Origin: Pseudomonadota bacterium
GTDB lineage: Bacteria; Pseudomonadota; Alphaproteobacteria; Rhizobiales; Devosiaceae
Length of the DNA: 58,804 bases
NCBI GenBank assembly: GCA_023433775.1
Contig: JAEYTY010000099.1
Coordinates: forward strand, 1 to 58,804
Reading direction: 5' to 3'
The translations under genes were made by a program, and so were the position numbers. Each line of letters begins with the position of its first letter. Positions within the stretch are counted from its first letter, which is position 1. This document shows positions 1-9,155 of this stretch, in pieces. A model generated the notes under the pieces. It saw only the letters and a list, made by a program, of their open reading frames with translations. It was not told the DNA's origin and did not search any database.

Positions 1-312
1 GTTCTTGGGCTTCATCTGTTCGGCGCCTGGACGAGCGGTCCAGAATTTGTAGGCGATGTAGAGCAGGTAAGCTGCGCCGACCCACCGGATGAGGATAAAA
101 ACCGGGCCGAACCAGGTGGCAATGGCAGCAAGACCAAATACCGCAAAGACGAAATAAACGAGGTCTCCCGCCAGAATGCCGATGACCATGGGGAAGGCGC
201 CCTTGAAGCCGCCACCAAGGGCGCGGGCGACAACTGCGGCCACCCCGGGCCCGGGTACCAATACCGCAATTGCATAGGCAAGGGTGAACGTGGCGAGGGT
301 GAAGATGTCCAT
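1..312 (-). CDS. LysE/RhtB-family exporter, partial (C-terminus off the window)
   Basis: The reverse strand from an ATG at 312 reads 104 uninterrupted codons to base 1, so the gene is cut by the window edge. The protein begins MDIFTLATFTLAYAIAVLVP and continues with GPGVAAVVARALGGG, the conserved Gly/Pro-rich first loop of LysE/RhtB exporters, followed by GILAGDL and two hydrophobic segments. Family members have about 200 residues and six membrane helices and export amino acids or related metabolites from the cytoplasm. The substrate cannot be told. It is divergent from the ABC-F gene at 497. Confidence 0.8.
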   Translation of the reverse strand, partial: MDIFTLATFTLAYAIAVLVPGPGVAAVVARALGGGFKGAFPMVIGILAGDLVYFVFAVFGLAAIATWFGPVFILIRWVGAAYLLYIAYKFWTARPGAEQMKPKN

Positions 313-496
313 TTTTGGTCGTCCGGCTGGGAGGTGAGCGGACACTACTCCCGCGGTTGCGGGTTTGCCAGTGGATGGTTGACGCAGGCACAGGAGAGAC
401 TATTTATGTCTCATCGCAACCCGACCGGACGGTTCCCAATGGATCGCATTCTCAACGCAAAGCCACTCTGCCTTGCCCTTGGGGATAATTCGATTC

Positions 497-2077
497 ATGT
501 CTGCATCCGTTACGATTTCGCGTCTCAGCTATACCGGCCCTGACGGCCAGTCGCTCTTTTCCAATCTTGACGTCAGTTTCGGGCCCGGGCGAACCGGGCT
601 TGTGGGGCGCAATGGTGTGGGCAAGACCACGCTGTTGCGGTTGATTTCTGGCGAACTCCTTCCCGCGTCGGGCACAGTCAGCGTATCCGGCAAGCTTGGC
701 GTGTTGCGCCAGCAGGTGCAGCCTGGGCCCGGCGAAACCATTGCCGACCTGTTTGGTGTTCGGGCCGGCCTTGAACTGCTGGCGCGCGCGCTGGCGGGGG
801 CGGCCGATGCCGATGAATTGGCAGAAGCGGACTGGACGCTGGAAGCGCGCCTCGATGAGGCGCTGGCGCGGCTGGGATTGGCGGCAAACGCTGATACGTT
901 GTTGTCAACACTGTCTGGCGGACAGCGAACGCGGGCGGCGCTTGCGGCGCTGGTTTTCGGAGCGCCGGACATAATCCTGCTGGATGAGCCGACCAACAAT
1001 CTCGACGCTGCAGGGCGGGATGCTGTCGCTATGATGCTTGTTGGGTGGCGTGGCGCGGCGATTGTCATCAGCCATGACCGGCAGTTGCTTGAGGCGATGG
1101 ACAATATTGTCGAACTGACGGGACTGGGCGCCACAAGCTATGGCGGGAACTGGAGCCATTATCGCGAGCGTAAGGCACTGGAGCTGGCTGCAGTTCAACA
1201 CGATCTCGACGTGGCGGAGCGGCAGGTGCGCGATGCGGCCCGAGCGGCACAGGAATTGCGCGAAAAACAGGACAGGCGAGACGCTGGCGGGCGAACGAAG
1301 GCCGCAAAGGGCGACATGCCCAAAATCCTCATGGGTGGCCTTAAACGACGCGCGGAAGAAACATCCGGTTCCCTTGATCGGTTGGCCGAAAGGCAGGCCG
1401 ATGCGGCTGCCGCACAGGCGAGAGATGCACGCGCCAGGCTTGAGGTTATGGCGCCGTTCTCTGTCAGTATCGCGTCCAGTGGTCTGCCTGCCGGAAAGGT
1501 GGTGCTGAAGGCCAGTGGGCTTACAGGCGGATATGATGTGGCTAGGCCTATCGTGCGTAATTTCGAGCTGACCATGATCGGTCCGGAGCGTGTGGCCTTG
1601 GTTGGCCCGAATGGAGCGGGCAAGACGACCCTGCTCAATCTGCTGACCGGCTCACTCGTGCCGACAGATGGATCCGTTCAAATGGGTGGGCCCGTGGCGC
1701 TGCTCGACCAGCAGGTAGGCCTGCTTGATCGAAAGCAGAGCATTGTTGATAATTTTCAGCGGCTTAACCCCGAAAGTTCAGTCAATGATTGCCGGGCGGT
1801 TCTCGCTGCCTTCAAGTTTCGAAACGATGCAGCGCTGCAGATTGTGGGAACGCTGAGCGGCGGCGAGATGCTGCGCGCCGGGCTTGCCTGCGTGCTGGGT
1901 GGCAAAACGTCACCCATGTTGCTGGTTCTGGATGAGCCCACGAACCATCTCGACATCGAAGCCATCGAAGTGGTGGAGGCGGGGTTGCGCGCGTTTGACG
2001 GCGCGCTGCTCGTCATCAGCCATGATCCGGCATTTCTCGATGCCATCGGGATTCAGCGGGAGGTGCGGCTGGGTTGA
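497..2077 (+). CDS. ABC-F family ATP-binding protein (duplicated ATPase)
   Basis: Soluble 526-residue protein with two ABC ATPase domains and no membrane segments. The first has Walker A GRNGVGKTT, signature LSGGQRTR and Walker B IILLDEPTNNLD. The second has GPNGAGKTT, LSGGEMLRAG and LVLDEPTNHLD. A charged, Ala/Arg-rich helical linker lies between them. This is the ABC-F plan, whose members act on ribosomes (translation factors, antibiotic protection) rather than in transport. An in-frame TTG at 473 could add eight residues, but the ATG at 497 opens the conserved domain. The subfamily is not settled; it is shorter and more divergent than the EttA at 49556. Confidence 0.85.
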   Translation: MSASVTISRLSYTGPDGQSLFSNLDVSFGPGRTGLVGRNGVGKTTLLRLISGELLPASGTVSVSGKLGVLRQQVQPGPGETIADLFGVRAGLELLARALAGAADADELAEADWTLEARLDEALARLGLAANADTLLSTLSGGQRTRAALAALVFGAPDIILLDEPTNNLDAAGRDAVAMMLVGWRGAAIVISHDRQLLEAMDNIVELTGLGATSYGGNWSHYRERKALELAAVQHDLDVAERQVRDAARAAQELREKQDRRDAGGRTKAAKGDMPKILMGGLKRRAEETSGSLDRLAERQADAAAAQARDARARLEVMAPFSVSIASSGLPAGKVVLKASGLTGGYDVARPIVRNFELTMIGPERVALVGPNGAGKTTLLNLLTGSLVPTDGSVQMGGPVALLDQQVGLLDRKQSIVDNFQRLNPESSVNDCRAVLAAFKFRNDAALQIVGTLSGGEMLRAGLACVLGGKTSPMLLVLDEPTNHLDIEAIEVVEAGLRAFDGALLVISHDPAFLDAIGIQREVRLG

Positions 2078-2113
2078 GGCAACCTATCGAGGCAATGCGA
2101 GGTGATGGGCCAT

Positions 2114-2203
2114 ATGGGGCCCAATGGCATGATCAGGATGGGTATTGCCATCCTGATCTTCATCGTTGTCGGCGGGACCGCGTTCTATTTTCTCAATGGC
2201 TGA
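2114..2203 (+). CDS. Candidate small single-pass membrane protein
   Basis: An ORF of 29 codons plus stop lies between the ABC-F gene and the convergent nucleoside hydrolase. After a short N-terminus it carries one hydrophobic segment, GIAILIFIVVGGTAFYFLNG, ending just before the stop. A GAGG at 2099-2102 sits 11 nt upstream of the ATG at 2114; an in-frame ATG at 2105 is also possible. Codons are mostly G/C-ending, like the neighbours. Small one-helix proteins are easily missed. Function unknown, and chance is not excluded. Confidence 0.4.
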   Translation: MGPNGMIRMGIAILIFIVVGGTAFYFLNG

Positions 2204-2209
2204 GCGCGG

Positions 2210-3151
2210 TTACGGAAGCCGGGCGAGACGCTCAGTGAGAAGCTTGTAAAAGCCATCAGCATTGCCCGTGCGCATCCAGGTGGCGTTGTAGGCGCGGCCG
2301 GAGACGTGCCAATAGTCGGTCACAGTCATGCCCATGGTCAGCTCGCTGGCGGTTTCGATGGTGACATTGCAGTGGCGCCCTTCGAAGAGGGCGGGCTGGA
2401 GCAGATAGGCAATCACCGTCGGGTCGTGGAGCGGGGCGCCATCCCAACCGTATTTCTTGAGGTCGAAGCCTTCCGAGAAGGTCAGCATGTCATAGACGGC
2501 CTGGCCGCTCTTGTTGCCTAAGGCGCGGATTGCGTCGAGGCGAGCGGGCGTGGACTGGATCATGTGCGTGACGTCGAGCGACTGAATTGTGATCGGCGCA
2601 CCGCAGCGCATGACGACATCGGCTGCGTCGGGATCGACATAAATGTTGAATTCGGCGGCCGGGGTGATGTTGCCCACTTCGAAATAGGCGCCGCCCATCA
2701 TGACGATTTCCTGGATGCGCCCAGCGATGGCCGGCTCCTTGACCAGCGCCATGCCGATATTGGTCAGCGGCCCGAGCGTGCAGAGGGTAATGGTCTTGGG
2801 CGCGGCATTCATCAGCGTTTCGATGATGTAATCAACGCCATGCTGGGCTTGAAGGGGAATGGTGGGCTCGGGCAGGTCGGGCCCATTGAGGCCGGTGTCG
2901 CCATGGACATGCTCGGCAGTGACAAGGACGCGCCGCATGGGGCGCGAGCAACCGGCATAGACGGGAATGTCGGTGCGGCCCGAGAGCTCGACGACCTTGC
3001 GGGCGTTCTTGGCGTTTTGGGCGAGGCCGACATTGCCGGCTACGGCGACGATGCCCAGCACGTCGAGCTCTTCCGGCGAGGCGAGAGCAAGCAATATGGC
3101 GACGGCGTCATCCTGGCCGGGATCGGTGTCGATGATGATCTTGCGGGACAT
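2210..3151 (-). CDS. Inosine/uridine-preferring nucleoside hydrolase
   Basis: A 313-residue cytoplasmic enzyme of the IunH/RihA-type family that splits the N-glycosidic bond of ribonucleosides to base plus ribose in salvage. The N-terminus MSRKIIIDTDPGQDDAVAIL holds the Asp cluster that binds Ca2+ and ribose. Further family marks are TLGPLTNIGMAL, IVMMGGAYFEVGNITPAAEF and the C-terminal YGWDGAPLHDPTVIAYLL, which supplies the last Ca2+ ligand Asp. The reading frame is open for 45 codons upstream, but the family N-terminus fixes the start at 3151. Nucleobase specificity cannot be read from the sequence. Divergent from the transporter at 3291. Confidence 0.9.
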   Translation of the reverse strand: MSRKIIIDTDPGQDDAVAILLALASPEELDVLGIVAVAGNVGLAQNAKNARKVVELSGRTDIPVYAGCSRPMRRVLVTAEHVHGDTGLNGPDLPEPTIPLQAQHGVDYIIETLMNAAPKTITLCTLGPLTNIGMALVKEPAIAGRIQEIVMMGGAYFEVGNITPAAEFNIYVDPDAADVVMRCGAPITIQSLDVTHMIQSTPARLDAIRALGNKSGQAVYDMLTFSEGFDLKKYGWDGAPLHDPTVIAYLLQPALFEGRHCNVTIETASELTMGMTVTDYWHVSGRAYNATWMRTGNADGFYKLLTERLARLP

Positions 3152-3290
3152 AGAAACTCTTTGACGATTCTTGTTGGCTTTCTTCGAACTTACCCAAGCC
3201 CCATGGCGTGGTCGACTGGACAAAAGTGACCGCCGGAACGAAAGGGCATGGCTGGCGTTTGAATGGCTCAGGCACAACCCGGACATTCAG

Positions 3291-4544
3291 ATGCGCACAT
3301 CCCGCTCAGCGGCCAAATCGGACATAATCAACGAAAGCCAGTTTGAGCGGGTTTTGAATAATTCTGCACGGTTTGGCGTCATTGCCATTGCCCTGGCGGT
3401 TGCGCTCACCGCCCTGCAGATGGGCAAGGTGTTTCTGGCCCCGGTGACGCTGGCTGTTATCGTTGGCCTGATGTTTGGGCCGGTGGCCGATCGGGTTGAG
3501 CGTTTTGGCGTTCCGCCCGCGCTTTCGGCCGGCGTCGTAGTATTGCTCCTGCTCAGCGTGATCGCGACTTTTGCGATCCTTTTTGCGGTGCCGCTCAGCG
3601 AATGGGTGGCGCGGGCGCCGCTCATCTGGGATAAGTTGCAGTCGCAGCTCGCCAATCTGCGCGAGCCGCTGCAGGCTGTGAGCGATTTCCAGGCCCAGGT
3701 CGGCGCAATCCTCGGTACGCAGGGGGCGATGTCTGTGACGGTTGAGGACGGCAGTACCATGACTGGTGTGGCCATGCTCGCACCGGCAATTGCCGCGCAG
3801 GTGCTGATATTTCTCGCCAGTCTCTATTTCTTCGTGGCGACACGCGACCATATCCGCATTTCCGTGCTGTCGCTTTGCGTGACGCGGAAAACGCGCTGGC
3901 GTACGGCGCATGTTTTCAGAGATGTGGAGCAAAAGGTCAGCCGGTTCCTGCTTTCGGTGACGATGATCAACCTGTGTGTCGGTGCAGCGGTCACACTGGC
4001 GATGTGGGTCATCGGGATGCCCTCGCCGTTCCTGTGGGGCGCCATGGCGGCAGTGCTTAATTATATTCCCTATGTCGGGCAGGCCATCATGGCGCTGGTG
4101 CTGCTTTCGGTCGGCCTCGGGACACAGACCGATCTCGAACAAATCTTGCTGCCGTTGGCCTGCTATCTCAGCATCAACTTTGTGGAAGGACAGATTTTTA
4201 CGCCCCATTTCATGGGCAAGACGCTGACCCTCAATCCCTTTATTATTTTCCTCTCCATCACCTTCTGGATCTGGGCATGGGGCCCGGTCGGCGGCCTCGT
4301 CGCAGTGCCGTCCCTACTCATCGCGCAGTCGATCATCAGTCATGCCTTGCCCTCGAGGCCCGTCCAGCCGAAGCGCCCGGTGCGTCGGACAAAGGCCATG
4401 ACCGATCGCGAGGTTTTGCTGGCCAACGCTGCTCAGGTCATTGCCGAGCAGCGCGAGGATGAAGAGGGCGAGGCGCGAAAGAGCGAGCGCCTAGAGCCGC
4501 CAAAGGGCACCGCGCCGACAGGTGTGGAGCCTGCCACCAGCTAA
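3291..4544 (+). CDS. AI-2E family transporter (PerM/TqsA-like)
   Basis: A 417-residue inner-membrane protein. Hydrophobic segments begin at about residue 27 (FGVIAIALAVALTAL), with further pairs including the YIPYVGQAIMALVLL region, LACYLSINFVEGQIFTPHFM and the GPVGGLVAVPSLLIAQ loop typical of this family. A charged cytoplasmic tail follows (about residues 350-417). Homologues include the AI-2 exporter TqsA and Na+/H+ antiporter-like members, so the substrate is open. The frame is open further upstream, but the ATG at 3291 leaves a normal N-terminus. Confidence 0.85.
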   Translation: MRTSRSAAKSDIINESQFERVLNNSARFGVIAIALAVALTALQMGKVFLAPVTLAVIVGLMFGPVADRVERFGVPPALSAGVVVLLLLSVIATFAILFAVPLSEWVARAPLIWDKLQSQLANLREPLQAVSDFQAQVGAILGTQGAMSVTVEDGSTMTGVAMLAPAIAAQVLIFLASLYFFVATRDHIRISVLSLCVTRKTRWRTAHVFRDVEQKVSRFLLSVTMINLCVGAAVTLAMWVIGMPSPFLWGAMAAVLNYIPYVGQAIMALVLLSVGLGTQTDLEQILLPLACYLSINFVEGQIFTPHFMGKTLTLNPFIIFLSITFWIWAWGPVGGLVAVPSLLIAQSIISHALPSRPVQPKRPVRRTKAMTDREVLLANAAQVIAEQREDEEGEARKSERLEPPKGTAPTGVEPATS

Positions 4545-4651
4545 TTGCCAGCGTTCGCTATTTCAGCGCCCATACCAGTCATGCGGCCTTCCTGCTTGAC
4601 TGGACCAGTCCGCGCGCACAAGTGTCGTGATTGCAGACTGGGGTATTTCAG

Positions 4652-6499
4652 ATGGCTGGCGAAGTAGCAGGACACGTGGCGGAGGTGGCGCATCACGGGG
4701 TTGACCTCGTACCCATCGTTGCGCTTCTGGGCGCAGGTGTCTTGGCGGTGCCGCTGTTTAGGCGGCTGGGACTAGGCTCAGTCCTTGGCTATCTCGCCGC
4801 CGGCCTTATCCTGGGGCCATCGGGCATTGGCCTGATCAGTGATCCGGCCGCAATCCTTGCCGCTGCCGAGCTGGGCGTTGTGATGTTCCTCTTCATCATC
4901 GGCCTCGAAATGGAGCCAGCCAAGCTCTGGGCGCTGCGAAAGCAGATTTTTGGGCTCGGTGTCATTCAGGTTGTTGGTTGCGCCGCGCTGCTAACGGGTG
5001 TTGGCGTCTTGCTCGGTTTTGCCCCCGTGGTGGCATTTGTGTTCGGCGCAGGCTTTGTGCTGACTTCGACCGCCATCGTCATGCAGATCCTGGGTGAACG
5101 CGGGGAACTCGCGACTGATAGCGGGCAGAAGATGGTCTCCATCCTGCTGCTGGAAGATCTTGCTATCGTACCGTTGCTGGCTGTTGTGGCGCTGCTTGCG
5201 CCTTCGGGGGGTGACGAAAGCCTGCTTGCGCGCCTTGCCGGTGTCGGTATCGCCATTGGCGCCATTCTGCTGCTGATCTTCCTTGGCCGCCGCATCATGA
5301 ACCCGTTCTTTGCGCTGCTGGCTTCTGCCAAGGTCCGCGAGGTGATGACCGCGGCGGCGCTGCTGGTGGTGTTGGGCGCGGCGCTACTGTTCGAAGTCAG
5401 TGGGCTCTCTATGGCCATGGGCGCCTTTCTCGCCGGCGTTCTGCTGTCGACCTCGACATTCAAACATCAGCTTGAGGCGGATGTGGAGCCGTTCCGCGGT
5501 CTGCTGCTCGGCCTGTTCTTCCTCGCGGTCGGCATGTCGCTTGAGCTCGATGTGGTGGCGGCAAACTGGCAGATTATAGCGCTGAGCGTTGTGGCTTATA
5601 TGCTGGTCAAGGCAACGGCGATCTACTTCATCGCCCGGACATTGCGATCTGGACACGGCGAAGCGCTGGAGCGTGCCGTGCTGATGGGGCAGGGCGGCGA
5701 ATTTGCCTTTGTGCTCTATACAACCGCTGCCGGCGTGGGCCTGATCGATGGGCCGACCAATGCGATCTTCACAGCAACTGTCATCATTTCCATGGTGATC
5801 ACGCCATTTGCCATCATTCCGATGCGGCGGCTGATCCCGAAGAAGGCGCAGTTGATGGATGGCGTAGAGACGGTCAATGGGCTGGAGGAGCGAGTGCTGC
5901 TGATCGGCTTCGGGCGCTTTGGTCAGATCGCCAGCCAGCCTTTGCTGGGCCATGGCCACGCCATTTCCATCATCGACAATGATGTGGAAATGATCCAGGC
6001 GGCGGCGCAGTTCGGGTTCAAGGTCTATTATGGCGACGGCACGCGTTCCGATATTCTGCACGCGGCAGGCGCGGGTAATGCAGACCTGATCCTCGTCTGT
6101 ATCGACAACAAGGCGGCAACGACCCGCATTGTGGAGATGATCCGCCAGGATTTCCCGCTGGCCAAGGTCATGGCGCGCTCATTTGACCGCGGCCACGCCA
6201 TCGAGTTGCGCAATATCGGGGTCGAATTCGAGCTGCGCGAAACTTTCGAATCGGCGGTGGCGTTCGGTGCCGAGGCCATCCGCCTTATGGGCGCGGATGA
6301 GGTGGAAGTCGAAGAGGCAATCGAAGGCGTTCGCACGCGTGACCGGATGCGATTTGAAGCGCAGGTGCTGGGCGGGGCGCAGGCCGGACGAGGACTGCTT
6401 CTGTCCAATGCCGTCGATCAGGCGCGGGAAAGCGGCCTCGACGTGCACCCAGAAGAGGCGGAAGAAACGGCCGAGGCCAGCACAGCAACGCCGACCTGA
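4652..6499 (+). CDS. Kef-type K+/H+ antiporter (CPA2) with RCK/TrkA-N domain
   Basis: A 615-residue inner-membrane protein. Residues about 20-400 form the Na/H exchanger fold, with GYLAAGLILGPSGIGLI, FLFIIGLEMEP and LMGQGGEFAFVLY as conserved landmarks. Residues about 415-530 form a Rossmann RCK_N (TrkA-N) domain with GFGRFG as dinucleotide loop and DNDVEMIQAAAQFG after it. This is the plan of KefB/KefC potassium efflux systems, gated by nucleotide or glutathione adducts. An acidic tail ends the protein. Translation starts at the ATG at 4652; an in-frame TTG at 4631 is less likely. No KefF/KefG ancillary gene is adjacent. Confidence 0.88.
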   Translation: MAGEVAGHVAEVAHHGVDLVPIVALLGAGVLAVPLFRRLGLGSVLGYLAAGLILGPSGIGLISDPAAILAAAELGVVMFLFIIGLEMEPAKLWALRKQIFGLGVIQVVGCAALLTGVGVLLGFAPVVAFVFGAGFVLTSTAIVMQILGERGELATDSGQKMVSILLLEDLAIVPLLAVVALLAPSGGDESLLARLAGVGIAIGAILLLIFLGRRIMNPFFALLASAKVREVMTAAALLVVLGAALLFEVSGLSMAMGAFLAGVLLSTSTFKHQLEADVEPFRGLLLGLFFLAVGMSLELDVVAANWQIIALSVVAYMLVKATAIYFIARTLRSGHGEALERAVLMGQGGEFAFVLYTTAAGVGLIDGPTNAIFTATVIISMVITPFAIIPMRRLIPKKAQLMDGVETVNGLEERVLLIGFGRFGQIASQPLLGHGHAISIIDNDVEMIQAAAQFGFKVYYGDGTRSDILHAAGAGNADLILVCIDNKAATTRIVEMIRQDFPLAKVMARSFDRGHAIELRNIGVEFELRETFESAVAFGAEAIRLMGADEVEVEEAIEGVRTRDRMRFEAQVLGGAQAGRGLLLSNAVDQARESGLDVHPEEAEETAEASTATPT

Positions 6500-6623
6500 A
6501 GCCGATGCGCAGCCCTGCGCCAGGCGCAGGCGGGGGCATCGCTTGGGGGCTTTCCCATGCACAAATTAAGTGCAAGACTGTGGTTTCTAGAGGGGAACAT
6601 CGTCATGCAAACTGGGTTGCGAT

Positions 6624-9095
6624 ATGCCGCAAAAGCCGATCGTCTACGATGCCCCGACGCCAGAACCGCGCGCGTCAACTGTTGAAGCCATCCAGGCTGA
6701 AATACTTGAGCGGCTGATCTATTCGGTCGGCAAGGATCCTATTGTTGCCCGTCCTCATGACTGGCTGCGCGCCACTATTCTGATGGTGCGCGACCGGGTG
6801 ATGGACCGCTGGATGGAGTCGTCGCGCGAGACGTGGCGCACATCGCATAAGCGCGTCTATTACCTCAGCCTCGAATTTCTCATTGGCCGGCTGATGCGAG
6901 ACGCGATGAGCAATGTGGGCCTGATGGACCCTGTGCGCGAAGCGCTGAGCAATCTCAATGTGGATCTGGGTGACCTGATCAATCTCGAGCCCGATGCGGC
7001 GCTGGGCAATGGCGGTCTTGGCCGTCTGGCTGCCTGTTTTCTCGAGTCTATGTCTTCGGTGAAAATCCCGGCCTATGGCTATGGCATCCGCTATGTGCAC
7101 GGCCTTTTCCGCCAGGAAATGAGCGAAGGCTGGCAGGTGGAGTTGCCCGAAGACTGGCTCGCCCACGGCAATCCCTGGGAATTCGAGCGTCGCGAAAGCG
7201 CCTATGAGGTCGGCTTCGGGGGCAAGGTTGAGCCGGTCACCGATCCCGATGGCGATATGAGGCAGGAATGGCAGCCGAACGAACATCTGCTTGCCGTTGC
7301 CTATGACACACCGATTGTCGGCTGGCGGGGCGCGCGGGTGAATACGCTGCGGCTGTGGAGCGCGCAGCCGATCGACCCCATCCTGCTCGACAAGTTCAAC
7401 TCTGGTGACCATATCGGCGCGCTGGAGGAAAGCTCCCGCGCTGAAGCGATCACGCGGGTGCTTTACCCGGCGGATTCGACGGCAGCGGGGCAGGAATTGC
7501 GGCTGCGACAGGAGTTTTTCTTCTCGTCGGCTTCGCTGCAGGACATCGTGCGGCGGCATCAGCAGCAATATGGCGATCTGGGGTCACTGCCGGACAAGGT
7601 GGCCATCCAGCTCAACGATACCCATCCGGCGATTTCGGTCGCTGAACTGATGCGCATCCTCATCGATAATCACGGAATGAAATGGGCGCAGGCCTGGAAA
7701 ATCACCAAGGGCACGTTTGGTTATACCAACCACACCTTGCTGCCCGAGGCGCTGGAAAGCTGGCCGGTGGCGCTGCTGGAGCGGCTGCTGCCCCGGCATA
7801 TGCAGATTGTTTATCAGATCAATGCTGAAGTGCTGACCGAAGCGCGCAACAAGGCCAAGTTCACCGACCAGCAGGTCGCCAATGTCTCGCTGATTGATGA
7901 GAATGGTGGGCGCCGGGTGCGTATGGGGCAGTTGGCCTTTGTGGGTTCGCATTCGATCAATGGCGTTTCCGGCCTGCATACCGAGTTGATGAAGCAGACG
8001 GTGTTTGCTGACCTGCACAAGCTCTATCCCGATCGTATCAACAACAAGACCAATGGCATCACGCCGCGCCGCTGGCTGATGCAGTGCAATCCCGGGCTGA
8101 CAAAGCTGATCAGCGACCGGATCGGTCCTGAATTCCTGGACGATATCGACAAGTTGCAGGGCCTGCACGCCCATGCCGAGGATCGTGGCTTCCAGCAGCA
8201 GTTTGCCAGGGTGAAGCTGGCCAACAAGCAGGCGCTGGCCAAGCTGATCAAGGATCGCACCAATATCGTGGTGTCGCCCGAGGCGCTTTTCGATGTGCAC
8301 ATCAAGCGTATCCACGAATACAAGCGGCAATTGCTGAACATCGTTCATGCCATTGCGCTCTATGATGAAATCCGCGCGCATCCCGAAAAAGACTGGGTGC
8401 CACGGGTGAAGATTTTCGCGGGCAAGGCGGCGCCGAGCTACTGGAACGCCAAGCTGATCATCAAGCTGATCAACGACGTGGCGCGGGTCATCAACAATGA
8501 CCCCGCCGTTCGGGGGCTGCTCAAGGTTGTGTTCCTGCCCAATTACAATGTGAGCCTGGCTGAAACTATCGTGCCGGCCGCTGATCTTTCCGAGCAGATT
8601 TCGACTGCAGGCATGGAAGCTTCTGGCACGGGCAACATGAAGTTCATGGCCAATGGCGCGATCACCATCGGCACCATGGATGGCGCCAATGTGGAGATGC
8701 ATAAGGAAGTTGGCGCGGACAACATCTTCATCTTCGGGCTGACGACGGATGAAGTTGAGGACAAGCGAAGCCGCTCGGAAGTGCCGCGCGCAGCCATCGA
8801 CAATTCACCGCGCCTGCGCGAAGTGCTGGATTCGATTGCGACCGGGGTGTTTTCTCCGGACGATCCACATCGCTATCGCGACTTGATCGGCGGGCTTTAT
8901 GACCATGACTGGTTCATGGTGGCGCGGGACTTTGATGCTTACAGTGCGGCGCAGGCCAAGGTGGACCTGGTGTGGAAGGATCAGCCACGCTGGAACGCCA
9001 TGGCCATTCGCAATACGGCCAGTGTCGGGTTCTTTTCATCGGACCGGACGATCCGCCAATATGCTGCGGATATCTGGGGTGTACCGACGGCGTAA
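6624..9095 (+). CDS. glgP: Glycogen/starch alpha-glucan phosphorylase
   Basis: An 823-residue cytoplasmic phosphorylase that releases glucose-1-phosphate from the ends of glycogen chains. Length and motifs fit the family throughout: LEPDAALGNGGLGRLAACFL near the N-terminus, IQLNDTHPAISVAELMRIL, TNHTLLPEALE, and the pyridoxal-phosphate region with EASGTGNMKFMANGA and GTMDGANVEM. First gene of the glycogen operon, with glgB 60 bp downstream. The ATG at 6624 has only a poor ribosome-binding site. A better-placed ATG at 6605 behind GAGGGGA is out of frame, so translation efficiency here is uncertain. Confidence 0.97.
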   Translation: MPQKPIVYDAPTPEPRASTVEAIQAEILERLIYSVGKDPIVARPHDWLRATILMVRDRVMDRWMESSRETWRTSHKRVYYLSLEFLIGRLMRDAMSNVGLMDPVREALSNLNVDLGDLINLEPDAALGNGGLGRLAACFLESMSSVKIPAYGYGIRYVHGLFRQEMSEGWQVELPEDWLAHGNPWEFERRESAYEVGFGGKVEPVTDPDGDMRQEWQPNEHLLAVAYDTPIVGWRGARVNTLRLWSAQPIDPILLDKFNSGDHIGALEESSRAEAITRVLYPADSTAAGQELRLRQEFFFSSASLQDIVRRHQQQYGDLGSLPDKVAIQLNDTHPAISVAELMRILIDNHGMKWAQAWKITKGTFGYTNHTLLPEALESWPVALLERLLPRHMQIVYQINAEVLTEARNKAKFTDQQVANVSLIDENGGRRVRMGQLAFVGSHSINGVSGLHTELMKQTVFADLHKLYPDRINNKTNGITPRRWLMQCNPGLTKLISDRIGPEFLDDIDKLQGLHAHAEDRGFQQQFARVKLANKQALAKLIKDRTNIVVSPEALFDVHIKRIHEYKRQLLNIVHAIALYDEIRAHPEKDWVPRVKIFAGKAAPSYWNAKLIIKLINDVARVINNDPAVRGLLKVVFLPNYNVSLAETIVPAADLSEQISTAGMEASGTGNMKFMANGAITIGTMDGANVEMHKEVGADNIFIFGLTTDEVEDKRSRSEVPRAAIDNSPRLREVLDSIATGVFSPDDPHRYRDLIGGLYDHDWFMVARDFDAYSAAQAKVDLVWKDQPRWNAMAIRNTASVGFFSSDRTIRQYAADIWGVPTA

Positions 9096-9155
9096 GTTAT
9101 ACGCGTTTGAGGGGCAACCCTGACGCGCAGGGCGGAGTTACGAATAGACTACTAA

